Shown in pieces: positions 1 through 9,409 of a stretch of 64,000 nt of DNA. The first letter of the stretch is position 1; each line of letters opens with the position of its first letter. This stretch comes from Deltaproteobacteria bacterium (GTDB lineage: Bacteria; Myxococcota_C; UBA6777). Location of the stretch: assembly GCA_006226375.1 (NCBI GenBank), contig SBHC01000081.1:310001-374000 (forward strand), read 5' to 3'. Below the pieces are notes generated by a model. That model was not told the origin of the DNA. It saw only the letters and a list, made by a program, of their open reading frames with translations, and did not search any database. The translations under genes were made by a program, and so were the position numbers.

Positions 1-7
1 TTCCCAT
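1..7 (-). CDS. infB: Translation initiation factor IF-2, first codons only (partial)
   Basis: On the minus strand an ATG begins at position 7, preceded by a good Shine-Dalgarno (TAGGAG, 8 nt spacing). It lies about 70 bp downstream of the ylxR stop and reads out of the window. In the conserved rimP-nusA-ylxR-infB order the next gene is infB, so this is probably its start. Only two codons are visible, so the identity is inferred from operon order and not from protein sequence. Confidence 0.5.
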
Positions 8-79
8 ATATCGCGCTCCTACAACCCTTTGGCAAAGTTACCGAGAAGGAACAGGCGTGTGCCAAGCGTCGCCCCATCC

Positions 80-712
80 TTAGTTTTGAATACAGAGTAG
101 ATGTTTGGATCGTTCCAATTCCTTTTGGATGCGCTGTGCAAAGCCAGCGTCTGTAATGAGAACGACTGCCGTTTCAGAAGCTCCCAGGCTGGGTCCCATT
201 TCCTCTTTGGACAAAGCTTTGAGAACTGGAATTTCCAATTCAGAGGCCCAGCGACGGAACTTTCGTTCCACACCCGGTGAAGCATCATGAGCCAGCAACA
301 GCAGCTCGCCTTCACCTTTTTTGAAACCAACCTCCACGCGGCTGTGTCCAGGCAATGTTTTGTTCGCCCGGTTGGCGATCGAAAGCAGCGACCGCATTTG
401 TCGGACGGAAGCTTCCCATGCCTCTTTCATCAAGGCATCGGCATTCCCAGTAACAGGCTTTTGAAAGGAGCGTCGAAGCCCTCCTCGCTGCACAGCCTGC
501 TCCAGACAACGCATATTCGGACATACGTAAGCACCGCGGCCGGGAAGTCGCCCCAGGTAGTCGACATGTGGAGTGACGCCGTCAGGGGCCAGCACGATGC
601 GAAGCATCAGATGCTGCTCCTGTGTTGTCCGACATGCCACACATGTTCGGTTCGCTACACGCTGTGAGTCAGAACCTTCTTGTTTCATGGGTTTCTCAGC
701 TACAATGACCAT
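80..712 (-). CDS. ylxR: YlxR (DUF448) RNA-binding protein fused to an L7Ae-like domain
   Basis: 210 aa. The N-terminal half (about residues 18-95) is the YlxR/RnpM fold, with the TCVACR motif and the GRGAYVC signature followed by a Cys-containing helix. Solo YlxR is about 90 aa. Here a C-terminal domain (about 115-205) resembles the L7Ae/L30e family, with hydrophobic strands and a central region (VLITDAGFAQRIQKE) near the end. YlxR of Firmicutes binds RNase P RNA; L7Ae domains bind kink-turn RNA. It sits 97 bp after nusA, in the normal operon position, and is probably cotranscribed. Start uncertain: ATG at 712 or ATG at 688, neither with a strong Shine-Dalgarno. Family assignment is firm for the first domain and reasonable for the second. 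Confidence 0.88.
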   Translation of the reverse strand: MVIVAEKPMKQEGSDSQRVANRTCVACRTTQEQHLMLRIVLAPDGVTPHVDYLGRLPGRGAYVCPNMRCLEQAVQRGGLRRSFQKPVTGNADALMKEAWEASVRQMRSLLSIANRANKTLPGHSRVEVGFKKGEGELLLLAHDASPGVERKFRRWASELEIPVLKALSKEEMGPSLGASETAVVLITDAGFAQRIQKELERSKHLLCIQN

Positions 713-809
713 AGTCCACTGGACACAAACGGGTTTGGGTTACTGCCAATCTTCAACAATTCAACAATCCAATTCCTTGGGGAGGCATCTCCTGTAGGCT
801 TGAATGAAC

Positions 810-2303
810 TTACTCTTTGGGTTCCTCTGCTGCAGCCTCATCAGAGGTTTCCGGTGCGGCCTCTTCCGTAACAGCTTCCGCTTGGTCAGAGGCTTCAGGC
901 GCGCTTGCTTCTTCAGCCAAGGCACTCGCTGCAGCAGCTTCCGCTTCGGCGAGAGCAACATCAGCTTCAGCGGCCTCAGCAGCAGCCTCAGCAGCAGCGA
1001 TAGCGTTTCGTGCCTCACCAGCGACATCTTCACCGCGCTCGAATCGTTCCAAGACGTCTCGTGCAGCTTCCTGAATCAGCGCTGCGTTGTCCGGTCCAAT
1101 GCCAGGAATGATGGCGAGGTCGTTGACATCCGCTTTGATGATATCTTGTGGCGAGCGATACCCCAACTTGAAGATGGGGTTGAGCATGTCGTGGGTCAGC
1201 TGCGGCATCACATGAGACATCGCCACCAAGGTATCGGCTTGTCGCTGGGTCACTTCTTGTTCGGAAACAATGTTGAGGTCCCAACCGGTGAGCTTGACCG
1301 CCAAGCGAACGTTTTGTCCCTTTCTACCAATGGCCAGAGACTGCTGGTCGTCAGGAACAATCAGTTCCATGGAGCCACGTTCTTCATCGATAATGACGCG
1401 GCTGACCTGAGCGGGAGCGATGGCATTGCAAACGAATCGTGCGGGGTCTTCGCTGTGCGGAACGATATCGATCTTCTCGCCACGAAGTTCCTGCACCACA
1501 GCCTGGACACGGGCACCTTTCACACCGACGCAAGCACCAACGGGATCCACTTCGTGGTCACGGGAAGCGACAGCGATCTTGGCTCGGACTCCGGGGTCAC
1601 GGGCGGCGCCAACGATACGGACAATTCCTTCATAGATTTCTGGAACTTCCATTTCGAAGAGCTTCACCAAGAAGCCTTCATCTGTACGGCTCAACGTGAT
1701 CAGCGGTTGCTTGTCTTCGTCGCGCACGCGCTTGATGTAAGCTTGGATTCGGTCACCGATGCGGTAGTGTTCTTTGGGAATCTGCTCATTCCGTTGGAGG
1801 ACAGCCTCAGCTCGTCCGAGATCAACAATGACATCTTGCTGACGTCGTTCAAAACGACGAACAACCCCTGTCGCAAGTTCACCCACACGATCTTTGTATT
1901 CATTAAAGATCATCTCGCGTTCGGCTTTGCGAACACGTTGGATAATGATTTGCTTCGCAGTTTGCGCAGCAATCCGGCCAAAGGTCGAGGTGTCGAGTTT
2001 CTCACCCAGCTCATCATCGAGGTCAGCTTCAGGGTCCAGCTTCTCACGTGCATCGTTCAGGGCAATTTCTCGGTAGGGGTTGGTCACTTCGTTGACCACA
2101 CGAACCCAGCGAAAGACTTCGACTTCATCGTTCTCGTCGTTGAAGCGCGCTTCCATATCGTACTGATGGCCCAGCTTCTTACGAGCAGCACTGAGGATGG
2201 CAGCCTCGACAGCGTCGATAAGGATCTGGCGGTTAATACCTTTTTCCCGTTCGACCTGGTCAATGGCTTTCTTGAGGTTGAGTACTTCGACTCCTCGCGG
2301 CAT
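810..2303 (-). CDS. nusA: Transcription termination/antitermination factor NusA
   Basis: 497 aa when started at the ATG at 2303, which has an ideal GGAG Shine-Dalgarno 8 nt upstream; the reading frame extends further 5' but would then overlap rimP. Domains: N-terminal RNA-polymerase-binding region (1-130), S1 (about 136-205), two KH domains (GACVGVKG at 256-263; IGRKGQNVRLA at 325-335) and one helix-hairpin-helix (IPGIGPDNAAL, about 399-409). The last 65 residues form an Ala/Glu-rich low-complexity tail (about 433-497) in place of the long acidic repeat domains of enterobacterial NusA. Acts on the elongating RNA polymerase. Lies between rimP and ylxR, as in most bacteria. Confidence 0.96.
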   Translation of the reverse strand: MPRGVEVLNLKKAIDQVEREKGINRQILIDAVEAAILSAARKKLGHQYDMEARFNDENDEVEVFRWVRVVNEVTNPYREIALNDAREKLDPEADLDDELGEKLDTSTFGRIAAQTAKQIIIQRVRKAEREMIFNEYKDRVGELATGVVRRFERRQQDVIVDLGRAEAVLQRNEQIPKEHYRIGDRIQAYIKRVRDEDKQPLITLSRTDEGFLVKLFEMEVPEIYEGIVRIVGAARDPGVRAKIAVASRDHEVDPVGACVGVKGARVQAVVQELRGEKIDIVPHSEDPARFVCNAIAPAQVSRVIIDEERGSMELIVPDDQQSLAIGRKGQNVRLAVKLTGWDLNIVSEQEVTQRQADTLVAMSHVMPQLTHDMLNPIFKLGYRSPQDIIKADVNDLAIIPGIGPDNAALIQEAARDVLERFERGEDVAGEARNAIAAAEAAAEAAEADVALAEAEAAAASALAEEASAPEASDQAEAVTEEAAPETSDEAAAEEPKE

Positions 2304-2323
2304 CCTACAATCTCCTTCGCACG

Positions 2324-2899
2324 TTATCCGCTTTGCGATTCTTTGCGACGTTTTTTGGCCAGAGCCATCCATTCTTCCATGTCCGGATCGAGATGGGCCT
2401 TGGCAATTTGGTTCAAGGGAATCCGGTACCGACGATTGTCGACAAGGAGTTCAATCGTTTCCTTGTCGCGGTCAACCGCATCCAGGACTCCCGAAAAATT
2501 ACGGCTAGGGTTGGCTCCATCGGGTTCCACTGCGGCGATCGGGCCAAAACTTCGGACCTTCACCTCACATCCCAGAAAAGCCTCGTAATCCTTCCACTTG
2601 CGAAGGGGGCGTTGGACCCCAGGCGACGACACTTCCAACCGGTATTGGTGGGAGACAACATCTTCCACGTCCAAGATCGCCGACAACTCGCGGCTCACTT
2701 TGGCACAGTCGTCTAAGCCGACTCCTTCTCCAGGAGCGACTCCCAAACCCGGAACAATCGTAACATTCGGTCGTTCAATAAACAGACGCACCAACCACTC
2801 TTTTTGTCGAACATATTCCAGTTCGACCAATTCAAAGCCATGATCCACCACGACCGGTTCGATCAGAGCCCAGAGTTGTTGTTCCATCGATTGACTCAC
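2324..2899 (-). CDS. rimP: Ribosome maturation factor RimP
   Basis: 191 aa from a GTG at 2899, chosen because an AAAGGTGG Shine-Dalgarno lies 6 nt upstream; the alternative ATG at 2887 would have an 18-nt spacing. RimP signatures are present: FELVELEYVRQ near the N terminus, LDDCAKVSRELSAILD in the middle and YRLEVSSPGVQRPL before the C-terminal Sm-like domain with VDNRRYRIPLNQIAKA. RimP assists maturation of the 30S subunit. First gene of the rimP-nusA-ylxR-infB operon; the nusA start lies 20 bp beyond its stop. There is a modest insertion (PNVTIVPGLGVAPGEG) between the early strands, which may be lineage-specific. Confidence 0.95.
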   Translation of the reverse strand: MSQSMEQQLWALIEPVVVDHGFELVELEYVRQKEWLVRLFIERPNVTIVPGLGVAPGEGVGLDDCAKVSRELSAILDVEDVVSHQYRLEVSSPGVQRPLRKWKDYEAFLGCEVKVRSFGPIAAVEPDGANPSRNFSGVLDAVDRDKETIELLVDNRRYRIPLNQIAKAHLDPDMEEWMALAKKRRKESQSG

Positions 2900-3192
2900 A
2901 GCATGCCACCTTTGCCTGGACCTCGTCACACTCCGCCCCAGAAGGACGTTCTCACTACACATAACCGAGGCAAAGTAGAGAGACGAGGGAGAGGAGGAAG
3001 AGGTTGGAAGAATAAACTTCGCAAACAAAAGGCGGGTCACCGGTAGATGCCCACCTTCACAAAGCTTCGATGTAGCGCAAGTTCAACCCAGGGGATTGAG
3101 CCCAACCTGTGCAAACAGAGAAGGCTCCAACCAACTGTAAAAGTTGAATAGGAGCCCCACGAAGCTTCGCTAGACCACAGAGCAAACAAGAA

Positions 3193-3209
3193 GTTCAACA
3201 AACTTGAAC
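3193..3209. promoter_or_regulatory. Inverted repeat GTTCAA-N5-TTGAAC upstream of rimP
   Basis: Perfect 6-bp arms around a 5-bp spacer, about 300 bp upstream of rimP. Could be an operator in the rimP promoter region. No known family consensus is matched, so this is only a sequence observation. Confidence 0.3.
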
Positions 3210-3400
3210 ATTTACAGATTGCCCTAACATCGTGAGATGCCCTCAAGAAGGATGCAACTCCGATGATTCGGAACTGCTTTTACCTGATCCCACCCCAGAA
3301 GTCAAGCGAAAATTCACATGAAATTTTATCAGGTTGCGCCCTTCTTTTGGCCCTGGCCTTGGAGAGAAAAGAAGGAATGTGGGACGGGCTAAACGACAAA

Positions 3401-3419
3401 CAGGGGGACGAGCCCCCTG
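3401..3419 (-). terminator. Rho-independent terminator of dnaK
   Basis: Read on the minus strand, a perfect 7-bp GC-rich stem (CAGGGGG/CCCCCTG) with a 5-nt loop is followed by TTTGTCGTTT. It lies 31 bp after the dnaK stop and ahead of the rimP operon, so it should insulate the two units. Confidence 0.7.
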
Positions 3420-3449
3420 CTTGCGATTCAAAGTCTGAGAAGAGACGCC

Positions 3450-5351
3450 TTAGCGCTTTTCTTCGTACTCAGCATCGATGACATCGTCATCCTTGGCAGC
3501 AGCCTCAGCAGCAGCGCCAGGGGCAGCGCCAGCTTCGCCGGCGTCGTCACCTTCAGCAGCAGCATACATCTGCTCAGCGATGCTGTACGACGCCTGCTCG
3601 ACTTCTTGCATCAGAGTCTTAATCGCATCGACGTCATCTCCATCTTTGACCTGACGGAGTTCTTCCAACTTCGATTCGATGTTGCTCTTGGTCTCGTCGT
3701 CGACTTTGTCGCCGTACTCTTTGAGGGTCTTTTCCATCCGATAGATGAACATATCGGCCTGGTTGCGGGTGTCGACCAAGTCGCGACGCTTGCGATCGTC
3801 TTCCGCATACTTTTCAGCGTTGTTCACCATATCGCTGATTTCGTCCTCGGTCAGCGTCGAGGACGCTTCGATGCGGACGTCTTGCTTCTTGCTGGTGGCC
3901 TTGTCTACGGCGGACACATTCAAGATACCGTTGGCGTCGATATCGAAGGTCACCTCAACTTGGGGCATACCACGTGGAGCGGGCGGAATTCCATCCAGGT
4001 GGAAGCGGGCCAGGGTTCGGTTGTCCTTCGCAAAGTCACGCTCCCCTTGGAGAACGTGAATTTCCACTGAGGTCTGTCCATCCGCAGCAGTCGAGAAGAT
4101 GTCCGACTTGCGAGTGGGGATGGTGGTGTTGCGATCAATGAGCTTGGTGAACACGCCACCCAAGGTTTCGATACCGAGGGAGAGCGGGGTAACATCCAAG
4201 AGCAAGAGATCAGTCACTTCACCCGAGAGAACGCCAGCCTGAACGGCAGCACCGAGGGCGACAACTTCATCAGGGTTCACGCCGCGGTGGGGATCACGAC
4301 CAAACAGCTGCTTGACCAAGTCCTGGACAGCGGGGATTCGAGTCGAACCACCCACCAGGATGACTTCGTCCACGTCAGACGCGGACAAACCAGCATCCTT
4401 CATCGCCTGAATACAAGGCTTCTTGGTGCGCTCCAAGATATCTTCAATGAGCTGCTCCAGCTTGGGCCGGGTCAACTTGATGTTCAAGTGCTTGGGTCCG
4501 CTCGCGTCGGCGGTGAGGAAGGGCAAGTTAATCTCGGTCTCCATCGCGCTGGAGAGTTCGATTTTAGCCTTCTCAGCCGCTTCCTTCAGACGCTGGAGAA
4601 CCATGCGATCTGCGGAAACATCAAGACCGTTGTCGCGCTTGAACTCAGCCACCAAGTAATCAATGATCACTTGGTCAACGTTGTCACCACCGAGGTGGGT
4701 GTCACCGTTGGTGGAGAGAACCTGAACAACGTCTTCGCTGACTTCCAAGATGGAGACATCGAACGTACCACCACCGAAGTCAAACACGGCCACTTTGTGT
4801 TCTTTTTGCTTGTCGAGACCGTAAGCCATTGCAGCAGCAGTCGGCTCGTTCACGATCCGAAGCACTTCAAGACCAGCGATTTGACCAGCATCTTTGGTGG
4901 CCTGACGCTGGGAGTCGTTGAAGTACGCGGGAACGGTAATGACTGCTTGGGAGATGGTCTCACCCAGATAATCTTCCGCAGCGAGCTTCAGCTTCTGGAG
5001 AACCATCGCGCTCACTTCGGGGGGCGAGTACAGTTTTTCATCAATGTTCACACGCGCGTCCTGATTTGGACCTGCGGCGATGTGATACGGAATGTTGCGG
5101 GTTTCTTCGGTAACTTCATCGATTCGACGACCCATGAATCGCTTGATCGAGAAGATGGTGCGCTCAGGGTTGGTAATCGCCTGACGCTTTGCGACCTGGC
5201 CAACCAAACGCTCCCCTGTATCCGTAAACGCCACAATCGATGGCGTGGTGCGGTTGCCTTCCTGGTTGACGATGACTTTTGGTTCACCGCGCTCCATCAC
5301 CGCCACGACAGAGTTTGTCGTACCCAAGTCAATGCCAATCACTTTGCCCAT
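3450..5351 (-). CDS. dnaK: Molecular chaperone DnaK (Hsp70)
   Basis: 633 aa, normal length. ATP-driven cytoplasmic chaperone. The nucleotide-binding domain has IDLGTTNS at 6-13, the Gram-negative-type signature [12 protein letters not shown], and [12 protein letters not shown]; the interdomain linker is [16 protein letters not shown]; the C-terminal lid ends in an Ala/Gly-rich stretch and [11 protein letters not shown]. Start supported by GGAGG 7 nt upstream of the ATG at 5351. No grpE or dnaJ adjoins it here, so this copy is transcribed alone: promoter about 240 bp upstream, terminator just downstream. No CIRCE element was seen. The regulator of heat induction is unknown. Confidence 0.98.
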   Translation of the reverse strand: MGKVIGIDLGTTNSVVAVMERGEPKVIVNQEGNRTTPSIVAFTDTGERLVGQVAKRQAITNPERTIFSIKRFMGRRIDEVTEETRNIPYHIAAGPNQDARVNIDEKLYSPPEVSAMVLQKLKLAAEDYLGETISQAVITVPAYFNDSQRQATKDAGQIAGLEVLRIVNEPTAAAMAYGLDKQKEHKVAVFDFGGGTFDVSILEVSEDVVQVLSTNGDTHLGGDNVDQVIIDYLVAEFKRDNGLDVSADRMVLQRLKEAAEKAKIELSSAMETEINLPFLTADASGPKHLNIKLTRPKLEQLIEDILERTKKPCIQAMKDAGLSASDVDEVILVGGSTRIPAVQDLVKQLFGRDPHRGVNPDEVVALGAAVQAGVLSGEVTDLLLLDVTPLSLGIETLGGVFTKLIDRNTTIPTRKSDIFSTAADGQTSVEIHVLQGERDFAKDNRTLARFHLDGIPPAPRGMPQVEVTFDIDANGILNVSAVDKATSKKQDVRIEASSTLTEDEISDMVNNAEKYAEDDRKRRDLVDTRNQADMFIYRMEKTLKEYGDKVDDETKSNIESKLEELRQVKDGDDVDAIKTLMQEVEQASYSIAEQMYAAAEGDDAGEAGAAPGAAAEAAAKDDDVIDAEYEEKR

Positions 5352-5594
5352 GACGAGACCTCCGTTTCTGCTCAGTCATTTAGTGGAATCGGTTTCTCTT
5401 TGTTCGAAGAGTCCCCATATCCTTGTCGTTTTTTTTCGTGCCACATTTTGTGGTCGTTGCTTTTGCTTGCGTTGGGCGATCCCCACTTCAAACACACGAG
5501 GGCCATCAGCAGTACGCGATTGCTCCGCATTATCCGAAGGTATCTGGCTGTTGCATTTTGGATCAACAACACCCTCTGGGTCGCTGCGCCAAAG

Positions 5595-5622
5595 AACATA
5601 ACCACACCCTTTGCGTTGTCAA
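5595..5622 (-). promoter_or_regulatory. Probable sigma70-type promoter of dnaK
   Basis: On the minus strand TTGACA (5622-5617), a 16-bp spacer, then TATGTT (5600-5595). The expected start of transcription is near 5588, giving a dnaK leader of about 237 nt, which is long. A TATAAA at 5711-5706, lacking a good -35, could be a second start. Confidence 0.5.
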
Positions 5623-5766
5623 GAAACACAAACCTGCCCAATTTCAACTTGTCGTTTCTTCCCTCTACCCGTGGTTTCCGTGATCAAGATGATCAAACCA
5701 CCCCCTTTATATGAAATGAACGCAGTTCAATTCATGAATCAACCCATGTGACCTCCAGGCAAACCC

Positions 5767-5782
5767 CTACAACATATTGTGT
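5767..5782. promoter_or_regulatory. Candidate NrdR-box-like palindrome
   Basis: The sequence CTACAACATATTGTGT resembles the published NrdR consensus (acaCwAtATaTwGtgt) over most positions. NrdR represses ribonucleotide reductase genes, and nrdJ is the gene downstream. Against it: only one box is evident where NrdR sites usually come in pairs, and it is about 650 bp from the nrdJ start. Confidence 0.3.
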
Positions 5783-6426
5783 CACAAGCCCTTTCAAAGG
5801 CAGCGGAAGAAGCGAGGCATCACACAGAAACAAACAAACCCTTACATTTCAAAAATATAGCTCAAATTCAACCGATCAAAATGGCCGCAGAGCAACAATT
5901 GTGAAAAAAACCGGAATCCCGCAGAAAAGGCGAGGAAAAACACCCGGAGATGCCCTTCGTTCCGAAAAAAAACTTGACACTCAATTTTCATTCACGTTAG
6001 AACAAAAACACCAAACATGTTGCAGAACGCAAGCAGTCTGACACTAGATGTAGAGGGAAAGGGGCAGCGATCCGCCCAAGCAATGAGTATCAAACAAGAT
6101 ACAAATTTGACTTTGCATCGACAAGCTTGGTTCGCCACAACACGTTGACCTTAACATCTTCAGATTCCCAAACAGTAACACGAGGGCTCCCCCAAGATCT
6201 TGATTGTCATATCCCTTCGGATCCTGGGTAAGGCCGAGATCTGTCCGCAAGATCGCCCAACAGGTTTCTGCATGTGTTCATCTTGAACAATGTTGAGGAA
6301 GTTGTGTTCTAGTGCCATGTGTTTGAGAGATAACAGTTCAAAACCCCAACCCATGCCAGCGAAGAGAACTGATGTGACCTTGTCCGAAGAGCCCAGGTCA
6401 CCCAAGCCGCAGTGAGGAAGCCGCAC

Positions 6427-9168
6427 ATGAAATCAACGCAATCCGTAACCCCTGCCGCCGCCTCTCGAACCGTCGCGCCTCCTAACAAAGAGGCAGCCGG
6501 GCAAGAAGCATCCCCAACATTGAAGAACCCTCACAACCAGCTGAACCCGCTGGGAGAGAAGATCTTCCTCGATCGGTACGCGCTCAAAGATGGTACCAAA
6601 TCGACCATCAAAGTAGGTGACCTTGTCATCGTGTGCGTTGACCTTCAAACGGGACAACGAGAGATTGGAACGGTCATCTCCATGGCCGGCCAGCACGTGG
6701 AAGTGGAACTGCGAGATGGCGAACGAGTCAAGCGCACCCTGGAACACGTGGACAAGCCGCTTGAGACCTCACCTGAAGAGACCATGGCTCGTGTGGCCCG
6801 TGGTATCGCAAAGATTGAAGAAAAACCCGAAGACTGGGAAGACAAGTTCCGCTGGCTGTTGGACGGATGGAAGTTCATCCCAGGTGGACGCATTCTCACG
6901 GCAGCTGGCTCGGATCAAGAACTCTCCCTCTACAACTGTTATGTGCTTCCCCTCCCCCATGACTCTCGCGGCGGCATCATCAAAACCCTTAAAGACCAAA
7001 TGGAGATCATGAGCCGTGGCGGCGGTGTGGGGATCACGCTCTCCAGCCTTCGCCCCCGCCATGCCTATGTAAAGGGCGTGAACGGCCGCTCCTCGGGTTC
7101 GGTGTCTTGGGGTGCGCTGTACTCCTTCGTGACAGGACTCATTGAGCAAGGCGGCTCCCGTCGCGGCGCGCTGATGCTGATCCTCGACGTGTGGCACCCT
7201 GACATCCTTGAGTTCGTCAACGCCAAGCGAGCCATGGGTCAGATCACAAACGCGAACATCTCCGTGGGCATCTCCGACGAGTTTATGCAAGCCGTCAAAG
7301 CAGACGCCGACTGGGAGTTGGTCTTCCCCGACACGACCCACCCCGACTTCGACAAGAAGTGGGAAGGCAACCTGGACGAGTGGGTCAGCGAAGGCCGACC
7401 GGTCAATGTACACAAGACCGTACGTGCTCGTGAGATCTGGGACCAACTGGTCGAAAGCGCTTGGGCTTCCGCAGAGCCGGGCCTTTGGTTCAGCGGCCGC
7501 TCCAACAAGATGTCCAACTCCTGGTACTTTGCTCCGCTCGTAGGCTGCAACCCCTGTGGCGAGCAGCCCCTGCCCGGTTACAGCGTGTGCAACCTCGGCT
7601 CCCTCAACCTGCCCCGCTTCCTCGCAAAGAACGCAGAAGGTGAGTACGAAGTACAGTGGGATGACCTTCGTCAGGCCACCCAAACCGCCGTCCGCTTCCT
7701 CGACAACGTCATCGACGCGAACCCCTACTTCATCAAGGAAAACCGATTGCAGCAGCAAGCGGAGCGTCGCGTTGGCCTCGGAACCATGGGCATCGGCGAG
7801 ATGCTGATCCGACTGAAGATTCGCTACGGCTCGGAAGAGTCCATCGACTTCATTAATAAGTTGTACGAGTGCATCTCCACAGAAGCCTACCTGACCTCGG
7901 CAAACTTGGCCGAAGAAAAAGGAGCCTTCTCCTTGTTCGACAAGGACAAGTTCCTTCAGAGTGGGTTCATGAAAACCATGCCTGAGAATGTCCGTGAGGC
8001 TGTGGCAGAGAAGGGAATCCGTAACGTCACGTTGCTGACTCAACCTCCCACCGGCACCACCGGAACCATGGTCAACACCTCCACGGGAATCGAGCCCTTC
8101 TTCTACTGGCAGTATGACCGCAAGAGCCGACTTGGCACCCACACCGAACGCGTCAACGTGTACCAAGAGTGGCTGCAAGAGAACGACGAGAACGACAAGC
8201 TGCCCGAATACTTCGTCACAGCGATGGACCTCAGCCCAGAAGAACACGTCAAGGTTCTTGCAGCCATCCAGCGTTGGGTTGACTCCGCGATCTCCAAGAC
8301 CTCCAACCTCCCCTCGGACTACAGCCTGGAGCAAACCCGTGAGCTGTACGAAAAGATGTACGACCTCGGATGCAAGGGCGGTACGGTATACCGCGACCAA
8401 TCGCGCGACACCCAGGTCCTCAACCTGAAGGAAGAGAAGAAGGAAGAGGAAGTCAAAGCCCAAGAGGTGGCGGTCAAAGAAGAAGTCAAGCCTGTGGTTT
8501 CCAACCAGGATACTGCTCGCACCAGCCGCGTCCAGAAGGTCCGCCCCCGGCCTTACCGTCGCTACGGTGCAACCTTCAGCAAGGACACCCCCTCTGGAAC
8601 CGCTCACATCACCATGAACGATGATGAAGACGGTCGTCCGTTTGAAGTCTTCGTCGACCTCGGCAAAGCAGGCTCCGACATCAAGGCGATGGCGGAAGCG
8701 CTGGGTCGTCTGACCTCCCTCGTTCTTCGCATCCGCTCGCCCCTGTCTCCGATGGAGCGCATCCAAGAGGTGGTCAACCAGCTCAAGGGCATCGGCGGCG
8801 CAAGCTCACTCGGCTTTGGTCCGCATCGCGTTCTCTCCTTGCCCGATGCGGTTGGCCTTGTCCTGGAAGAACACTACCTGACCAACGAGTCAACTTCGGC
8901 AACGGCTCACCCTGCCTACTCGGAAGAGCAGCTGCCCATTCCGACGGCTCCCTTGACCACGGCTCCGGCCTCCAAGCCCAACGGCTCGACGGCTGCAACA
9001 AACCCTGCGCCCATCGAAGGTTCCAACAACCTTGTTGATATGCAAAGCAACAAGCTCAACCTGAACCTTGGCGCTTTTGCCGACATCTGTCCAAGCTGTG
9101 GCTCCACCGGGTTCATCCGAGCAGGTGGCTGTGCAAGCTGCATTTACTGTGGTCACTCTTCCTGCTAA
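6427..9168 (+). CDS. nrdJ: Class II (adenosylcobalamin-dependent) ribonucleoside-diphosphate reductase
   Basis: 913 aa from the ATG at 6427 (GAGGA 8 nt upstream; a GTG at 6412 is less likely). Makes deoxyribonucleotides without oxygen or an NrdB partner. Seen: NCYVLP (substrate-site Cys region), MSRGGGVGITLSSLRP, the NPCGEQPL motif holding the radical Cys and active-site Glu, and PPTGTTGTMVNTSTGIEP. After the barrel, an Ala/Pro/Ser-rich linker leads to a C-terminal cysteine cluster (CPSCGSTGF...CASCIYCGHSSC), the usual swinging redox tail of this family. The first 60 residues are a low-complexity extension. Monocistronic by appearance; tatB follows after a gap of about 240 bp. Confidence 0.96.
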   Translation: MKSTQSVTPAAASRTVAPPNKEAAGQEASPTLKNPHNQLNPLGEKIFLDRYALKDGTKSTIKVGDLVIVCVDLQTGQREIGTVISMAGQHVEVELRDGERVKRTLEHVDKPLETSPEETMARVARGIAKIEEKPEDWEDKFRWLLDGWKFIPGGRILTAAGSDQELSLYNCYVLPLPHDSRGGIIKTLKDQMEIMSRGGGVGITLSSLRPRHAYVKGVNGRSSGSVSWGALYSFVTGLIEQGGSRRGALMLILDVWHPDILEFVNAKRAMGQITNANISVGISDEFMQAVKADADWELVFPDTTHPDFDKKWEGNLDEWVSEGRPVNVHKTVRAREIWDQLVESAWASAEPGLWFSGRSNKMSNSWYFAPLVGCNPCGEQPLPGYSVCNLGSLNLPRFLAKNAEGEYEVQWDDLRQATQTAVRFLDNVIDANPYFIKENRLQQQAERRVGLGTMGIGEMLIRLKIRYGSEESIDFINKLYECISTEAYLTSANLAEEKGAFSLFDKDKFLQSGFMKTMPENVREAVAEKGIRNVTLLTQPPTGTTGTMVNTSTGIEPFFYWQYDRKSRLGTHTERVNVYQEWLQENDENDKLPEYFVTAMDLSPEEHVKVLAAIQRWVDSAISKTSNLPSDYSLEQTRELYEKMYDLGCKGGTVYRDQSRDTQVLNLKEEKKEEEVKAQEVAVKEEVKPVVSNQDTARTSRVQKVRPRPYRRYGATFSKDTPSGTAHITMNDDEDGRPFEVFVDLGKAGSDIKAMAEALGRLTSLVLRIRSPLSPMERIQEVVNQLKGIGGASSLGFGPHRVLSLPDAVGLVLEEHYLTNESTSATAHPAYSEEQLPIPTAPLTTAPASKPNGSTAATNPAPIEGSNNLVDMQSNKLNLNLGAFADICPSCGSTGFIRAGGCASCIYCGHSSC

Positions 9169-9219
9169 GTCTCCTCTCTCCTTAACTCTCCGACTCATCG
9201 ACTCTTTGACAGGTTCCCC

Positions 9220-9248
9220 TTGACACTCGTACGGCAGAATCGTAGCCT
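9220..9248 (+). promoter_or_regulatory. Possible promoter ahead of tatB-tatC
   Basis: Perfect -35 TTGACA (9220-9225), 17-bp spacer, weak -10 TAGCCT (9243-9248). A second TTGACA lies 14 bp upstream (9206-9211). Downstream at about 9259-9275 is a small GGGGA/TCCCC hairpin. The pairing with tatB is by position only. Confidence 0.3.
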
Positions 9249-9409
9249 TGCCACGAACAGGGGAATGTCACTCCCCATCCAAAAGTTTGTGCAAAGCACA
9301 GGGCGCGAGCCCAAACGTACGACTTTGCCAAAAAGACAAACACACAAACCACTCCCCCACCGTGACGCGCGAAGGCCGATGGCCTGCGCTTCCGCATGCG
9401 AGTTTCATC

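Larger units (their letters stand above)
2900..3449. other. Intergenic region between dnaK and rimP (no gene seen)
   Basis: 550 bp with no convincing coding sequence. It should hold the promoter of the rimP operon (minus strand), but I could not find a clean -35/-10 pair. An inverted repeat GTTCAA-N5-TTGAAC lies at 3193-3209 and could be an operator. The dnaK terminator lies at 3401-3419. Short frames here look random. Confidence 0.6.
5352..6426. other. Long divergent intergenic region dnaK/nrdJ (no gene seen)
   Basis: About 1.07 kb, AT-richer than its surroundings. It contains the dnaK promoter (5595-5622), a candidate NrdR box (5767-5782), and a perfect TTGACA at 5974-5979 with a weak -10 (TAGAAC at 18 bp) reading toward nrdJ, which would leave a leader of about 420 nt. 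A small palindrome, TGAAC-GCA-GTTCA, lies at 5717-5729. I looked for a cobalamin riboswitch, reasonable for a B12-dependent enzyme, and did not recognise the conserved B12-box. Short open frames here have no family features. Confidence 0.6.

Noticed and set aside
804-2588. Long plus-strand open frame opposite nusA
   Set aside because: It is a shadow of nusA; no domain, and the minus-strand frame has all NusA motifs.
5352-5600. CIRCE (HrcA) operator upstream of dnaK
   Set aside because: No TTAGCACTC-N9-GAGTGCTAA-like inverted repeat present.
4287-5714. Long plus-strand open frame opposite dnaK
   Set aside because: Shadow frame of a highly biased gene; no start signal or family features.
5717-5729. 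TGAAC-GCA-GTTCA palindrome as a LexA box
   Set aside because: Spacing (3 bp) does not fit GAAC-N4-GTTC, and no SOS gene adjoins.
5980-6426. Cobalamin riboswitch ahead of nrdJ
   Set aside because: Looked for because the enzyme needs B12, but no B12-box core or matching stems could be recognised.
6769-8766. 665-codon minus-strand frame opposite nrdJ
   Set aside because: Shadow of nrdJ; amino-acid composition is that of a reverse-complement frame.
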